NCBI RefSeq assembly: GCF_050947875.1
Contig: NC_134576.1
Span: 52,452,255 to 52,516,254 of the forward strand
Source: Dermacentor variabilis
Taxonomy: Eukaryota > Arthropoda > Arachnida > Ixodida > Ixodidae
Length of the DNA stretch: 64,000 nucleotides
Reading direction: 5' to 3'
The notes under the pieces are model-generated. The model saw only the letters and a list, made by a program, of their open reading frames with translations, made no database searches and had not been told where the DNA came from. Made by a program: the position numbers and the translations under genes. Positions 1 to 13,242 of this stretch are shown piece by piece; position 1 is the stretch's first letter; every line of letters starts with the position of its first letter.

Positions 1-227
1 GTTTGTTCTGTGCCACTGATTGAATGCAGGAGAACTGCCTTTACGGGGCACTTGCCTTACCATCTGCGCTTATCAGGAGGATAGCAGATGGAGGAAGCCT
101 CTCAATGTATCAGAATTTTCTATAACAAAACTTAATAAAGCTGGCAAATTTACACAGAACATGTTCAGGTAAGAAAGCACCATGTGCCTTACTTAATGAT
201 CACTATATATACACAGTCTCCAGAGTG

Positions 228-830
228 TATGCAGCAGTATGTGTATATAGGTAAATTACTCATAGGGGACCCCAATCATAAGAAGGATATTTACAGAATA
301 AAAATGGGTTGCATTGTATATGGCAGGCATGACCAAATGATGACTGGAAGATTACCACTGTGGTTGAAAGGGAAAGTGTACAATCATTGCATTCTACTGG
401 TGGTAACATATGGGGCAGAAAGAGGTTAGCAAAGAAGTCCAAGAACAAGTTGAGGACCATGCAAAGAGCGATGGAACTAAAGATGTTAGGTATAATGTCA
501 AGAGACAGTAAGAGAGTGGCGTGGATCAGAGAGCAAATGGGGATAGCCGATAATCTAGCTGACTTTAAGAGAAAAATATGGAGCTGGGCAGGCCATCTAA
601 TACGTAGGGCAGATAACCGGTAGACCATTAGAGTTACAGAATGGGTGCCAAATGAAGGGAAGCGCAGTCGACGACGGCAGAAAACTAAATGGGGTGTTGA
701 AATTGGGAAATTTGCTGGCAGAAGTTGGAATAATCAGCCAGCGCAAGACGGAGGTAATTAGAGATTGCTGAAAAAGGCCTTCGTCCTGCAGTGGACATAA
801 AAATAGGCTGCTGCTGCTGATGATGATGAC
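228..830 (+). mobile_element. RTE-like LINE, 3' fragment
   Basis: Translates to the C-terminal region of a tick LINE ORF2 that recurs in this window (37380-38000 on +, 20386-20870 on -). It runs YIGKLLIGDPNHKKDIYRIK, then KLRTMQRAMELKMLG, then WAGHLIRRADNR, and after a stop the GKRSRRRQK tail. A frameshift lies near 420, with stops after 620. The copy ends in ATAAAAATAGGCTGC followed by GCT and GAT triplets, the usual tail of this family. The RTE assignment rests on recalled family resemblance. Confidence 0.8.
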
Positions 831-1679
831 ATATACAGCTACAGGCTGTGTAGGACAAACACGATGACCAGTTGCAGGTCTTTCCTGCTCAGACTCCTTA
901 ACAGGTACGAAAATCTTGGGTCGTGAGCTCTGTCATATATCGAAACCACCAAAACACAGACACTGTGGTTGCAAATTGAACATGACATTGAAAATATTGT
1001 GAAATCTGTTTGTGCAGGTGGTCAGCAGCATGATTATTTCACTAAGCGTGGCAAGTAAGGAGCCATTAGTCTTGTTTTTTCTGAGCCATTTTACCCTAAA
1101 CCACAAGCTGGAATCTAGGACTAACTAGGAACCCCTACAGGGGCAGGGACTCATAGTGGTGCCCACATGGCAGATTGCTGTTTGTAGTTTGTCTACAAGT
1201 GCTAAAGAGGCACACTGTGAAAGGTGACACATCACAGATAGATCAATGGTGCAGTCATCCCAACAATTAAAATGATGCCCGACAACGGTGGTTGAACAAG
1301 GAATGTTGCTGGACTAAACGATTCGACACTTGTCTTTGCCACAGCGATAACTAGTCCATGCATTAAAATGTTGCCTCCAGTGACATTCCTCGTTCGACCA
1401 CTGTTGACCCCTTCGTCTCCATTTTCCTCTGAACACTTCTGTCCAGCGATGATTCGCACACGCAGTTGTTGTCATCCTGTTGTCATCATTGCAACTGCTA
1501 CAACAATTAAGACAACAAGACAGAGAGTGTTTGCCACTTAACAGCCAAATGTGCCCTTATGTTACACTCATGCAAAATGGTGATCCCCCTTTTGCTTCGA
1601 TTGGACCTTTTTATTGATATCCATCTATGCAAGTTGCTGATTCTAACAATAATGGCGGTATGGTGGCTGCAAAACTAAC
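831..1679. other. No gene recognised
   Basis: Unique-looking AT-rich sequence between two LINE remnants. Only short spurious frames are present, with no recognisable protein or RNA. Confidence 0.6.
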
Positions 1680-1680
1680 T

Positions 1681-1870
1681 AATAAAATAGATAAACTTTA
1701 TTGAAAGAATAATCATAATAATCGCTAATGGTTGGGCCCCTAGTCCAGGGCACCGCTGGCTCTTGACATCTTCTCAGCTCTCTGGATCAACTTGAGCCGG
1801 TCGTCATTGCTACTGCAATGCCACTGCGGCTGCTTTGATGATTTGCCAGCTCACCGACAGTATGCAAAAG
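1681..1870 (-). mobile_element. Probable I-like LINE 3' tail
   Basis: Read on the minus strand, this ends in an AATAAAGTTTATCT tract and codes a short peptide ending of the type seen at the C-terminus of tick I-like LINEs (compare 23160-23510). Only about 190 bases remain, so the family call is weak. Confidence 0.4.
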
Positions 1871-2457
1871 TTCTTAAACCTTTCACTGCCAATTATTTTT
1901 TCCTACCACTCCTCAGCCCTTGCTGCATTTCTTGTGTGTGGTGGCTTCGCTAACATTTCTTGCTACATAGAAGCTGCTTCTTCACTGTTGCTTTCTACTT
2001 TTTGAAAATTTATCAGCAGTTCATAAATTCGTTCATCTGTCAAATCACTGCTTCACCTGCCACATTAAGTTACCATGGTTCCCTTGCAGAGATGGAACGG
2101 CAGAGCATCACAACATTTGCTCCCACGTGCATGTGAAATTTTCAGTTTAGAAGTTTTGTGTTTAGATGACCTCTCTATAGAGAGCACAATGGCTAGGCAA
2201 CATTCTTTTTTGCATAAGTTGCATCAAAAACAAAAAATAGGAACAATGTACTTGAGAGCAACAAGGGCTGTGTAAGGATTGGTCGCCGAAGTTACCTCAG
2301 CAGTGCGAGTATAAGGGTTAGCTACTGTATCAAGCAGCAAGTTACTAGACACATCGCACACCACTAGATTTTGTCTTAACTGGCACAAAGTAATCTGTAA
2401 ATCTTTATGAACTGAGAATAGGTTTTCTATAACCACTTAGAAATTATGTTCACTTTG
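1871..2457. other. No gene recognised
   Basis: No supported feature. Short frames at 2075-2275 and 2224-2436 show no family resemblance. Confidence 0.6.
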
Positions 2458-2461
2458 TTAA

Positions 2462-3020
2462 AGGGCCCCTCACTAGGTTTAGCCATCTTAAACAAACAAA
2501 TGTCGCACATACATGCAGTGGTGACGATCATGTCCACAAAGTATCAGAGCGCTGTGTCTCGAGAACACAGCTGAAATTTCAAGCCAAACACCGCATGGCT
2601 TCCGTCTCGAGGACTCTCAGCCATAGAAGAAAAGTCGCACGCACAAATGCCTCTTCGCGGTGACTGTTTCTTCATTCATCATGACTAATCATCAAATACA
2701 GAAGACCTAACAGCACAAGAGAGGAACAGAAGGAAAAAAAGGGGGCTGGTGTCGACGTCGTGGGATGTCCCATGGCTCTGGTAGGGGAGAAGGCAGGGAA
2801 GGAACATAGTTTGGGAAAGCTACTAGTGGCGTAGGAAGACAGTGTCTTTGTCGGCAGTGACACTCGCCTCGTGGCGGCATGATAACAGAACCGTTAATTT
2901 AGTCCATTTCCTCCAATAATGAAGCAATTTTAACAATTACGAAACTAAAATACTTCTCGGAAGGCACTTTAAAGCTTCTAGTATAAAGCAAAATTTGAAT
3001 GGTGCCTAGTGAGGAGCCTC
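2462..3020. mobile_element. MITE-like element with TTAA target sites (piggyBac-like)
   Basis: Flanked on both sides by TTAA (2458-2461 and 3021-3024). The left end AGGGCCCCTCACTAGG and the reverse complement of the right end GAGGCTCCTCACTAGG agree at 13 of 16 positions, giving imperfect terminal inverted repeats. The 559-base interior has no meaningful coding capacity. TTAA duplication is the hallmark of piggyBac-type transposition, so a non-autonomous piggyBac derivative is the simplest reading. No transposase of that type is in the window. Confidence 0.6.
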
Positions 3021-3024
3021 TTAA

Positions 3025-4539
3025 AGCAAGTGCTTATATGCATCGATTTCTGGGCTAATTTCGTGGAAACTCACAATTCATTCGTTATTTCCATTAGTGA
3101 GTTGTAATAAGTTTCATTACAATGAGGTTTAAGCGATCTTCTTTGGATGTTTTCTAATTTGTCGATGTTGGCCGGAGCATTTGGGTCCCATACAGGTACA
3201 GAATATTCTAACAAAGATCTGAAGTGTTTCAGACACCAAACGTTTCATATTGTAGGTGGTGTTTCCAAGTGTTCTTCATAGATTAGCATGTATTTTCATT
3301 CAGAGCTTTTAATTTTTAGCTGTGGAGGCATTGGAGCCATGCTTTCTTGAACTGAACAGTGCTCAATGAATTTGTTTACCGATTCATGACGCATATCCCA
3401 CATATGGTGGCAAAGATGTTGGCATGACCATACACTAGCATGCCGTTGCAGATGATGAGGGCAATGCATGAAACGGCCCACTTTGTTTTAAAGCGTGAGA
3501 AAAACTTGCTTGACTGCATAGCCTATTCTGCACATGATATGAGCAGCAAGCTGTTTTCTAAACAGATGGACAAATTATCTGATGCTGTTGACGCGGATAA
3601 ATGCGACTTGCAAGTTACAGACCAGTTGCAATCTTCTTCAGTATGATTTCTGTCCCAGTAAGGAATGTTCCATGCCTTGAGTGCGAGGCAATGCTCTATT
3701 GTTGCTTGCGCATTTTCTAGGTCTGACAGGGTTCGACTATGTTAACAACACAGCTAGGCACATTTTAGACCTGGTCACCGTGAATTTTCCTGCTAGAAAA
3801 ACGTCTGCTACTGACAAGCATCTAACTCACCCCAATAAGTGACATGCTTCGTAATAATTTGCAGTGTTCTTACAAAAGAAGTCAGTATCGCGTAGTTCCT
3901 ATTAGTCATTAATTTTCAGTGTCAGTAACCATCGCGGGCTATTTGATCATCTGAACATCATGGATCGGTGTGTTCCGTATGAAATGGTAGATGTCATCAA
4001 TGAAGCAGTCATTGTTTCGAGCGCACCAAATGCTCAATGTATGTTTTTAATATGTGGAAAGAATTTAAGCCCAGATGATACCCTGCGTGATTTTGAAAAG
4101 AGGTGCATGGTTTGTTTACAAAGAAGTTGAGGTACGATAGAATGCACAAAACTACAATATCCCGTTTACGGCACGCAAAGTTTAGTGGTTTCGACTTGCG
4201 CATACAATATGGTGCAACAAAAATGCCTATGCCAGTTTGACAGAATGTCTAACTTGTGATCCACAATGGTTATAGTGCTATTCTAAAGAAAGTGTAGCTT
4301 TGGTAACTTCTTTAACTGACCCTTCTCTATGTGAACTAGCAGACCTATATGACGACACCAGTGTGCTTGCAGAGCAATTTTATTCGGTGCATTGGACAGA
4401 CCGCGTCCTTCAGGTCATGCTGATGACCCACTAACCTCCAGTGACCACATCACGATTTCATCAGTGTCAAAAGAGAATGTTGTAAGGGCTATATAGAGGC
4501 TGAAACCAAAATGTTTATTGTCATTGTGAGGTACCTAGT
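3025..4539. other. No gene recognised; may hold decayed LINE 5' sequence
   Basis: At 3740-3840 one + frame gives a short stretch like the end of a LINE endonuclease (ARHILDLVTVNF). It could be the 5' continuation of the RT remnant that starts near 4540. Nothing else is recognisable. Confidence 0.4.
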
Positions 4540-5270
4540 TTTATCGTAAATGGTAGTTTTTATTTTTACACCCATCTTATTGAATATTTTAAATCTTTGT
4601 CTGTGCATAAGTGCATTCCCTAATGAGCAGAAAATTTCAGTAGTCATCTCCCTTCATCAAAGTGGCAGCACTAATGATGCTAAAAATTATTGCTATCGTC
4701 CCATCTCCCTTTTGCCTTCTTTGACTCGAGTTTTTGAAACAGTTATGTTATTTTTGTTTTTAAATGCAAAATAAGCAGCTGCCAGCATGGCCTTCTTTGT
4801 GAAAGGTCATTTGAAATGAATCTTGTGCCTATGTGTGCAAATTTAGCCTTTCCTTCGCAAGTCATTAGCAAAGAAATTCGACGTATTGTGACCATTCAAA
4901 GGTGTTCGACCTAGTTCGACACTGCCTATCTGTGCAAAGTCCTCTGTCATATGGTGTTAGCCTATGAAGTGTTCTGCACCTTATGAATCAATATCTGGAG
5001 TGTCTGAAGGTTCCATTCTGGGTTTGTTGTTAAAAATTTTTACCAATGATCATGGACAGCATGAACAACATTTTAACTTCATGTCTGCTGACAATGTCAA
5101 ACTTTTACCAGCGATCACAAATGAACATCACAGCGAACAGCCACAGAGCGACATGTATTATATTGTTCATTGGCATGCCAGAAATATTTTACGTGTTAAG
5201 TATGATCAAGGTATCTAAGCGAACTGGAACTTAAGAAGCAAGTGTCTTTTTTGGCACTCTTGGAATCAAC
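4540..5270 (+). mobile_element. CR1/Jockey-like LINE reverse transcriptase remnant
   Basis: Two pieces of an RT domain in order. The first (4550-4774) contains FPNEQKISVVISLHQSG followed by YRPISLLPSLTRVFETVM, RT block 1-2. The second (4964-5218) contains SGVSEGSILGLLL..I..ND and a degraded ADD-type motif (SADNVKLL). Several stops and frameshifts separate them. An FWHSWNQ-like piece near 5250 resembles the FLG..ID..L block that follows in CR1 elements. Inactive, old copy. Confidence 0.7.
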
Positions 5271-5442
5271 CCAAAGTTTTTTTCCCTTTGTGTGTATCTT
5301 TCATTTCATGGCAAAGTATGTCCTTCACTAAATATGAACTAGACCAACAAACAGTTCTTTGAAACCCAAAGTATTTTGTCGCATTTGGCAGTTATGGCTG
5401 GTAAGTGTAATGAAAATTTCTAAGTATTTGGAATCTTCAGAA

Positions 5443-6170
5443 TACAGTATAGACCATCTTTACAGATAACAAACTTGGCCAGAGTAGACATGGTCAAAAC
5501 CCATGACATCGTGGCAAGATGATGCAGAAACTTCAAGGTGATATCGCGACCTGTCTTAAGACTTTGCTTGTTTTATGACCTTATCAAGGTTCTCCTCAAG
5601 TTAAGAGTGATCTTTTGGGTGATTTAGAAGCATTACTTAAAATACAGCTCAACTTGATTTTCTGTTTGGTGTAAGAAACAGTAAACAGTAACCCTAAATC
5701 AGTGCCCACTGATAAAGTATCCTTTCAAAATTCTATCTGTTAATTTTGTGTTATTAGGCTAATTACTAGAAAAAAATACAAAGGTTAAAGTTCTATTTCT
5801 TAAATTTGAAGCTGAAACCTCTGCACCGGTACACCACTGTGACATCACGGATCGCAAGTTTTATTTTTCTTTCATATTTGGGCTGTTGCGGTTCCATACA
5901 GGTTCTCAAAAGCTTGCTAAACCCAGTCTCTGACTGTTTCAGAATACAATTGTAGTCCATCTTTACTAAAAAAAAAAAAGAAAAAAAAAAAAAGAAACCC
6001 ATTTAGACACGAGCAGGTGGCGTTGAAATCCTTGATGTCATGTCAAGCAGGCATGAGAACTTCCAAGGTGGTGCCACCAGCTGTCTTTCATTTTAGCATT
6101 TTTCCTGGCTTGCTGCGCCGTCTCTATAGTAAGAGTGTCTTATTTTGGTATCCTAGAACAGCAATGCACT
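5443..6170 (+). repeat. Two diverged direct copies of a dispersed repeat
   Basis: 5443-5660 and 5938-6170 share order and wording: CAGAATACA..., ..CCATCTTTAC, ACCCAT, AACTTC.AAGGTG, CTGTCTT, AAGAGTG. The copies are strongly diverged, and the second carries an A-rich insertion at 5968-5996. No coding function; the repeat family is not identified. Confidence 0.45.
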
Positions 6171-9100
6171 AATGTAGCTAAAAAAAAAAAAAACACGTAT
6201 TCTCTACGGTGCCCCCCTACTAGCACTTGGGTAAGCTAGAGATGATGCAAATCTGAAAGATTGGTGATGCTGTCACCTTAGGTTTCAGCACTAGGTCGTC
6301 ACGATGTAATGAATTTTGATAGACTTTCCTTGGGACTAGCTGAACAGTTTATTAATAACCAAGTATTCTATCACTTTTTAGAGCAGCCAAAGAATAAACT
6401 TGGGTGAGGTTTGGTCTTTCCTTGTAGTCCGTAATTAATTTTTGCCGCTACAACCAGTAATGTTTTCCTTGCAACGGGGCTTTCTAGATGTTTTTACAGC
6501 ACATAAGTCTTCCAGCAGCTTCTTTTCTTTTATCACAACTTCTAAACTTTTATTTTTTTAACAACGATATATATAAAAAGCTAGTCGTACAGAGGCAATT
6601 AATTTTCGGCACTCTAAAAACATTGAAAGGCTTTTGGTGTGATATTGCACTTAAAGCTTATCTTGATTGTCCGTGATAACAGGCTCTTTTTTCTATGCAA
6701 GTCCGTACAAGTGTAGTAGCTAACTATGTCGAAATAAATATTTCTGCCATAAATATAAGCGGCTGCATTTCACTTTTCAATATTTCATATGATATTCGAT
6801 AATTCATATTAGCATTCAGTTCATATACGAAAATGTTTACACTTACCTACTTCTACTTGAAATCAATGACATGACAATAGCACACGAGCACAGTGGTTTA
6901 GGTGCAGAATTCAATAACAGCAATCATAGCCTTAATGTTCTCTGGTAGCAACAAATTTTATTCTGCCAAAATGAACGAAACCAATGCCTTGAATACTTCA
7001 ATATACTGATTTAGCGTTGGACCCGACTGTCCCTTCAACTGATGGTGACACATATTGGCTGTGAGAGGCGGCAGCACCGTTGCCGCGTTAGTGCGGATGG
7101 GCGGTTGAAATTGAAGTTCACATAGCTGTGCACATAGCTGTGAGAGATTTCGGCCGATTGTTTGTTAATGAAGTGTGCTGACTGCAGTGAACTGCTGATA
7201 TATTGCCACTGTTGCCACATTCTTGCACGAAATGCATGGGAAATTCCTGCTGTTCATCAAAAGAGTGCAAAATGCAGTTTCTGTACATGCATGGTGCATT
7301 TGGTTGGTGTTAGGCTTACGTTCAGCCTATTCTGTTAGTGCAGATGTCGTGCAACTCAAATTTCTGCTATATTCGCAATGATCATAAAAATGCCAGTACT
7401 TCTGTACAGTGAAGTTAAAGTAGGTGGTTATTGTGGTTCTACTTTATTGCTCGTGGGCTTAGTTAACTACCTTCTACTTCCTTTTTCGAATCTCTACCAA
7501 ATACGAGATAGTTACTAATTTTAGTTAAACAAGGTATGGCACTATGAGTGACAGCACAGTGGAAGGAGTGACGTGTTGCTTCACAGGCGTTTTTTATTTG
7601 CCTTTTTTCTATTTTTCCAGTAACAGTAAAAAACTTGGCATTTTACTACAAGGATGTTCTTGCTGGATTACATGCATGAGAATGGCATGAATAATTTTAA
7701 GTTATTTTAAGAGCCAACCTTATTGCATTGCTTAATGTGGCAAATTGGGCATGTTGGTACATATTGTCCTTGTAGTAACATACTACATTGGTGCATATTG
7801 TGCTCATCCTTTTCGTCTCGTCTCCATCTGTGTTTTTTGTTTTGCACTGCCACCTTTTCAATTATTGCAGTGCTTTCTTTATTTGTCAAAATAATGGGTC
7901 GCTACCTTCTGTCAAGCTAGCAACACCATGCTAAAGAGTGCACTATATTAGCCCCCAGCAACTCTGTTTTATGGCTTTCCATGTCCAGCGACTGCAATGT
8001 TACACATGCTGCTTTTGTGATACTGCATTTGCGCTTCCCTTTCGTAGCAGATATAAAGTATCAAACTACGAAAATTAACTTGCAAGGCAAAATTATTTAT
8101 GCACAGTGGGATATCCACATATAACAAGGGCACCTCAGAAACAGCTAAGGATGGTCGCATAACCACTGACCACAGTCACAACCAAAGTCATGCAATTTCA
8201 AGTCATGCGCCCAAGATCAGTTGCATCCTGCGGCATCATATGAGGACTTCTGATTTTCTTCCCTACTGCTGAGTGATCTTATGCCAACTCGTTGACGTTT
8301 CATGGTATCTTAAAGATTGCGGAATGATCAACACAATGAAGCAATCGCTACAATCAGTGTTTAGGTACCGTAACGGCCACTTCATTTGTTTAAAACACTG
8401 CCAAATGTTTTTTGGAAGTGCTTGAATCGCAATGAGACTATAACATTTGAATGCTAGTGATGAATTGAGGGTGCAACGATCCCACATCCTGGGCACAACA
8501 TGCACAGTCAATGATTTTATTGCAGCGCAAAGGCTACTGCTCAAAGCCAGGCAAGTCCCTACATCACCAAAAAAATGCATACCACCATTCAGGACGGCAC
8601 TGCAACCACGAAATGAACAGACGTTAAAGAATATGTGCGCTACACGTGTAAACAAGTAGCAGCTAGCAGATGATGCAATGCGTCATTGACACTATCGTGG
8701 ATCGGCCAGTGTCTGCCAGGTGGCGACTCCACTTGATTTTGTGGCCAATAGGACTCACCTCAAAATAGGAGATGTGACCCAAGAGTAATAGTAGCAGTTC
8801 GTGGTAATAAGAACAATACAGACAACTAGAGGTAGAAAATAAAAGGCTGTGGGCATTGTAAATGCCTGACGTCTCAGTGAACATCTGAACTGCCCTGCTG
8901 CCATGAGGAAAATAAACATAAGCACTGCAACAAATTAGAAACATGTAATACACCAGCTCTTGGGAGGCATTTCTTCAGCGTGGTGAAAGAAAGCACTTGT
9001 CACATCACAAAACTTTGCAGCTGCATGTATAAGCACACGTTACAGTAAAGGGTCTTGAGGAAATGTTTCACAGATTGCAAAACGAGGTGCCTGTGACCTA

Positions 9101-10560
9101 TGTTAAGGTGAACCATTCTGTGTGCACAATGCCTGCCTACAGCCCTAAAGAAAAGCCAGTTGTTCCGCACAAACAGCTGCTTCCTTTGCACCGAAAACAT
9201 AGGTCATGAAATGCTTCCAGAAATCTGCATAATGCCGACAAATTGCTGAAAGTGGTGTCATGAACACTGTCATTAGTGCTGGTTTAGGCAGATGAAACGT
9301 CACTTCTCGTGGCACGATGCACACAAATGAGCGTGCAGGCACGATTGTTGCGATCCTAACAAATACCAGTGATATGAGCTTATGTTAGTGACAATAACAA
9401 TACCAAAATGTAATTTACTATGCTTTCCACAGATGAACATCCATCAAAGTAGTGAATTTTGACTGTGCTGGTCAGCATTGACTGTGATGGTCTGCTACAC
9501 CATTGACGCACACTGTGAGCTTTTCCATAATATGCATAGCAGCGCACCCCCAAATCCCCTGGCCTTTTTTTTTACATGCATGTCTCTTGCCTCAGAGGAA
9601 CCCTACGCTCTAAGACCTCAAAATAATTACTGTATTTCTGTCCTGCAGCCTTGTCGGCGTCTAGTAAAACAATGAGAAGCCTCCCACAGGATCGTTTTTC
9701 AGTAGTAGTGAAGGGTCTGATGACAAAGTTTTTTTACAGCTGATGCCAGGGTGAAGAGCACAAATTTCGGTCTCTGAGTAAGTAAAAGAACATGAAGAAG
9801 AAGATAAAAAAGGAAGTGGTGTGGAAAAGGGGGAAAGGCAATCGTGGCTTTTCGTCGGCCAGTTTTTGTGAAGCACTTCTCACAGAATCATCACACTTTG
9901 AGAAATGTCTAGGACACGAAGTTTTCACTGCCACGTCTTCAATTAATAAAACATTAAAAAAAACATGAAAGAAAGTGCGGCGGGCGCTTGAAAATCTGCT
10001 GAAATCCGACTTTTAGTGGTAGAATGTTTAGCGAAAAGCAAGTCAACTGTATTAGGGAAGAGACAGAGGCCTCCCACAGAAGTACCACGTACGGCAACAA
10101 CTGCTGGCCTGTGCGGTCTCCACGCAAAGCAAAACAAAGATCGCGCTTCGTTTGAAGTACAATTAAGTTACAAGTTGTCATCACTGCCTGTTGACACGTA
10201 GGTCAGACGAGGGCACAAACAGCCCTAACTACAGCTAAAGTGGGCGATTCTTGGATAGAGATCGATATTAATCACTCTGCTTAAGCTAGGCGTTGTACTT
10301 TCAGCAACAGCGGAAATGTGTAACGTTATCCTTGACGGCTAGTCGCCGAAGCCAAGGAAACACAACCATCTTGTGTATTATTGCCGACTCCGCCAGTTTT
10401 ATGATGCCCTATAATCGGTAACCATTATTTGCAGAACCGACTCAACAAGTTTATCGCTAAGAATGGCGATGGTGGCAACTAAAGCTAAGTGCGAACATTG
10501 GTTATACGTGTTGTCTCCAACCATGCACACTTACAAGCCTTCAAACACAATTGACACGGC
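6171..10560. other. Long stretch without a recognised gene
   Basis: No transposon protein, RNA gene or conserved domain seen on either strand. The longest frame (8263-8655, minus, 130 codons) has no family resemblance and no start or splice context that supports it. The stretch could contain introns of the candidate minus-strand gene that begins near 10750, or could simply be intergenic. Confidence 0.5.
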
Positions 10561-10568
10561 GTACTTAC

Positions 10569-10760
10569 TCGGCTCGGGCTGCCGATGTTTCGCCATGACT
10601 CCCTCCCGGCGAAGCTACTCGAGCATATGGAGGTTCGCTGCAAAGATGACAAGCAGGTTGGCTAAGCACAACTATTAGCACACACGCTGGTGATGACGGC
10701 ATTGAAATTTTGACCCACTTACCGTGACGAAAAGTCACGACAAAGCGGCACAGCAACAAG
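10569..10760 (-). CDS. Candidate 5' exons of an unknown minus-strand gene
   Basis: On the minus strand an exon could end at 10723 (CACG|GTAAGTGG). An 84-base intron would then end in CATCTTTGCAG, and a second exon from 10637 would hold ATG at 10596-10594 and end at 10569 with a strong donor (CCGA|GTAAGTAC). The coded start would be MAKHRQPEP plus a split codon. A perfect inverted repeat (CGTGAC/GTCACG, 5-base loop, 10723-10739) sits at the first donor. No downstream exon was recognised, so this rests only on splice-site and start context. Confidence 0.25.
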
Positions 10761-10961
10761 CGGCCGAGGACTGTCAGCTTGTAAACAAATGGGAGCCGAA
10801 GCTATTGTGACGGGAGACGAGAGCATTCACGTTATTTTGACGCTGGGAGCGCCCTTTTTGAACATGGTCTAGTTCGATCTTTGGTAGCGCCTTTCGCCGT
10901 GCACTTTGTGTGAGATATATTCAATTCCAGCTGGTAAATATTGTTGCGAGGCGGAAACAAG

Positions 10962-11645
10962 TTTTGTTTATGAGCGCAGGCACGAACACAGCCGACTCTG
11001 GTCAGCTCCTGGTGAAAGCAGTTGAAAAAACTTTAAAAAGACGAATACCAGACAGTTGGCGACAAAGTAGAATGAATTCAATTTATAAAGGTAAGGGGAA
11101 GAAAGATAGAGTTCATTCGTATAGACCGTTGAGAATTACATCGGTAATATGCAGGTTAGCAATGCAGGCAATCCAATTAAAGGTGCAAGCATGGGCAGAG
11201 AGTAATATGGCGTTTTGGGAGAACTTCAGAATGGCTTCAGACGAGGCGTTTGGATGATAACTTATTTGTTCTTACTCAGTGTATTTAAACATCAAAAGTA
11301 GAAAGCAGACCGTTATATGTGGCCTTTTTAGACATTACAGGAGCGTATGACAACGTAGACCGCAACACGTGGGATATTTTGGAAGGGGAAGGCCTAGGTT
11401 ACGATTGTCTACAGCTTTTAAGAGAGATTTACCTAGAAAATACCGTTTGCGTTGAATGGGAAGGGATGAGGGGCGAGGAGAAAGTCGATACAAATAAGGG
11501 ACTGAGGCAGCGGTGCCCTTTATCCCCACTGCTGTTTATGATGTACATGGTGAGGATGGAGAGGGCGCCAGAAGGAAGTAATATCCGGTTTAATCTCTCA
11601 TACAAACAGGCGGGTACAGTAGTAGAGCAGCCGTACAATCGGGAA
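10962..11645 (+). mobile_element. LINE reverse transcriptase fragment (same family as 49975-53560)
   Basis: Frames at 10910-11257 and 11319-11678 give the RT N-terminal half: IYKGKGKKDRVHSYRPLRIT, LDDNLFVLTQ, then VAFLDITGAYDNVDRNTW (the first catalytic Asp region), LLREIYLENTVCVEWEG and KGLRQRCPLSPLLFMMYMV. A frameshift near 11235 and a stop near 11290 break it, and the YADD catalytic block is missing at the 3' end. The region 11100-11420 matches 50560-50920 in reverse orientation, so both come from one LINE family. Confidence 0.85.
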
Positions 11646-12010
11646 ATAAAATATTACATAATACAGAATCAAAAGTGATGTACAGTAAACCGGGCGCGTT
11701 GACAGTGCGTCCACACCTAAGCGGCCCGTAAGTGACTCTCAGGAATAGCAGCTTGGGCTTTTTGGTTTTCCATCCTGGTGTTAACAGAGCGGTTGTTGAA
11801 AGTCAGCGCAAGTGGGCGCCTCGACGTCGGCGGCTGGCTTCCACGGCGGCCGGCGGTGTTCGGTGCCGTGACGTGACGTGGGTGGCTTATTGGAGTCCCC
11901 GGAGCAGACTGGTGAAGTGTCTGATCGGCTCGTTTTCGTAAACCTCTCGTAGGCGTCGGCGTTCACATACAGACGCACACATCTATCATACACGCGCACA
12001 CTGGTTCTCG
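11646..12010. other. No gene recognised
   Basis: Spacer between the LINE fragment and the minisatellite. Nothing supported. Confidence 0.55.
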
Positions 12011-12498
<488 letters not shown>

Positions 12499-12806
12499 CA
12501 GTCACGAACGCACATAGCTCAACATGCTCTGGATGTACCAAAGATCTCGTTCTCTTCCGTTTACGCGAAAAGGGGCGGCACGTAAGATATGCGGCCCATT
12601 ATTAAAGAAGCAATGCTTAATAGGCGCGTATATTTATAAAAGGAAGCGAGGAGATAGAGAACTGAAGAAATAACGACACTTTCGTGACAAAGGTCCCCTG
12701 CGAGAAATTAACTTAGATAAACGCACTTCTGCACAGACTCTAGAGGCTGTCTGGCGATCATGAATTATTGCTCTCTTGACAGGCTGTTGGACATTGCTAT
12801 TACGAG

Positions 12807-12899
12807 CTAGCGCAAGACAGAGATAATTGCAGATCACTGGGAGAGGCCTTCATCTTGCAGTTGACATAAAAATAGGCTGCTGCTTCTACTGATGATGAT
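12807..12899 (+). mobile_element. RTE-like LINE 3' tail
   Basis: Short match to the last 90 bases of the RTE family: GCGCAAGACAGAGATAATT, GAGAGGCCTTCATC, TGCAGTTGACATAAAAATAGG, then GCTGCT and GATGATGAT. Compare 745-829 and 37925-38010. Severely 5'-truncated. Confidence 0.7.
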
Positions 12900-13242
12900 T
12901 CAGTGCCACTGCCCTCAAATAAAAAAAAAACAAGAAAAAAAGCTGCTGGTTAACTTTTCAACTGGACTCCGAACAATAAGTGCTTTGTTTTTTGTGTACA
13001 GTGTGATAAATATTATCTAAGAGCTTGGTTCATATTAGCTGGGACACCCGGCATATACGCCGTCTGTCTAGGCAATAACCAAGTCAGTTTCAGGTCAGCC
13101 CTTGTCCCTGAGTTGTTGTGTCTGTAATTCTATGCTGTAACGCAAAACCAAAACACGTTTTTTTTGACCCTGGCGCCGCATGCGTCGTCTACCTCGGTCG
13201 GTCGGGTCTTCGGCAGCGTTGTGTAGAGCGCTTTTGCTCGAC

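Noticed and set aside
8263..8655. 130-codon minus-strand frame
   Set aside because: Cys/Ser/Phe-rich with no recognisable domain, and AT-rich codon composition like the neighbouring non-coding DNA; not supported as a gene.
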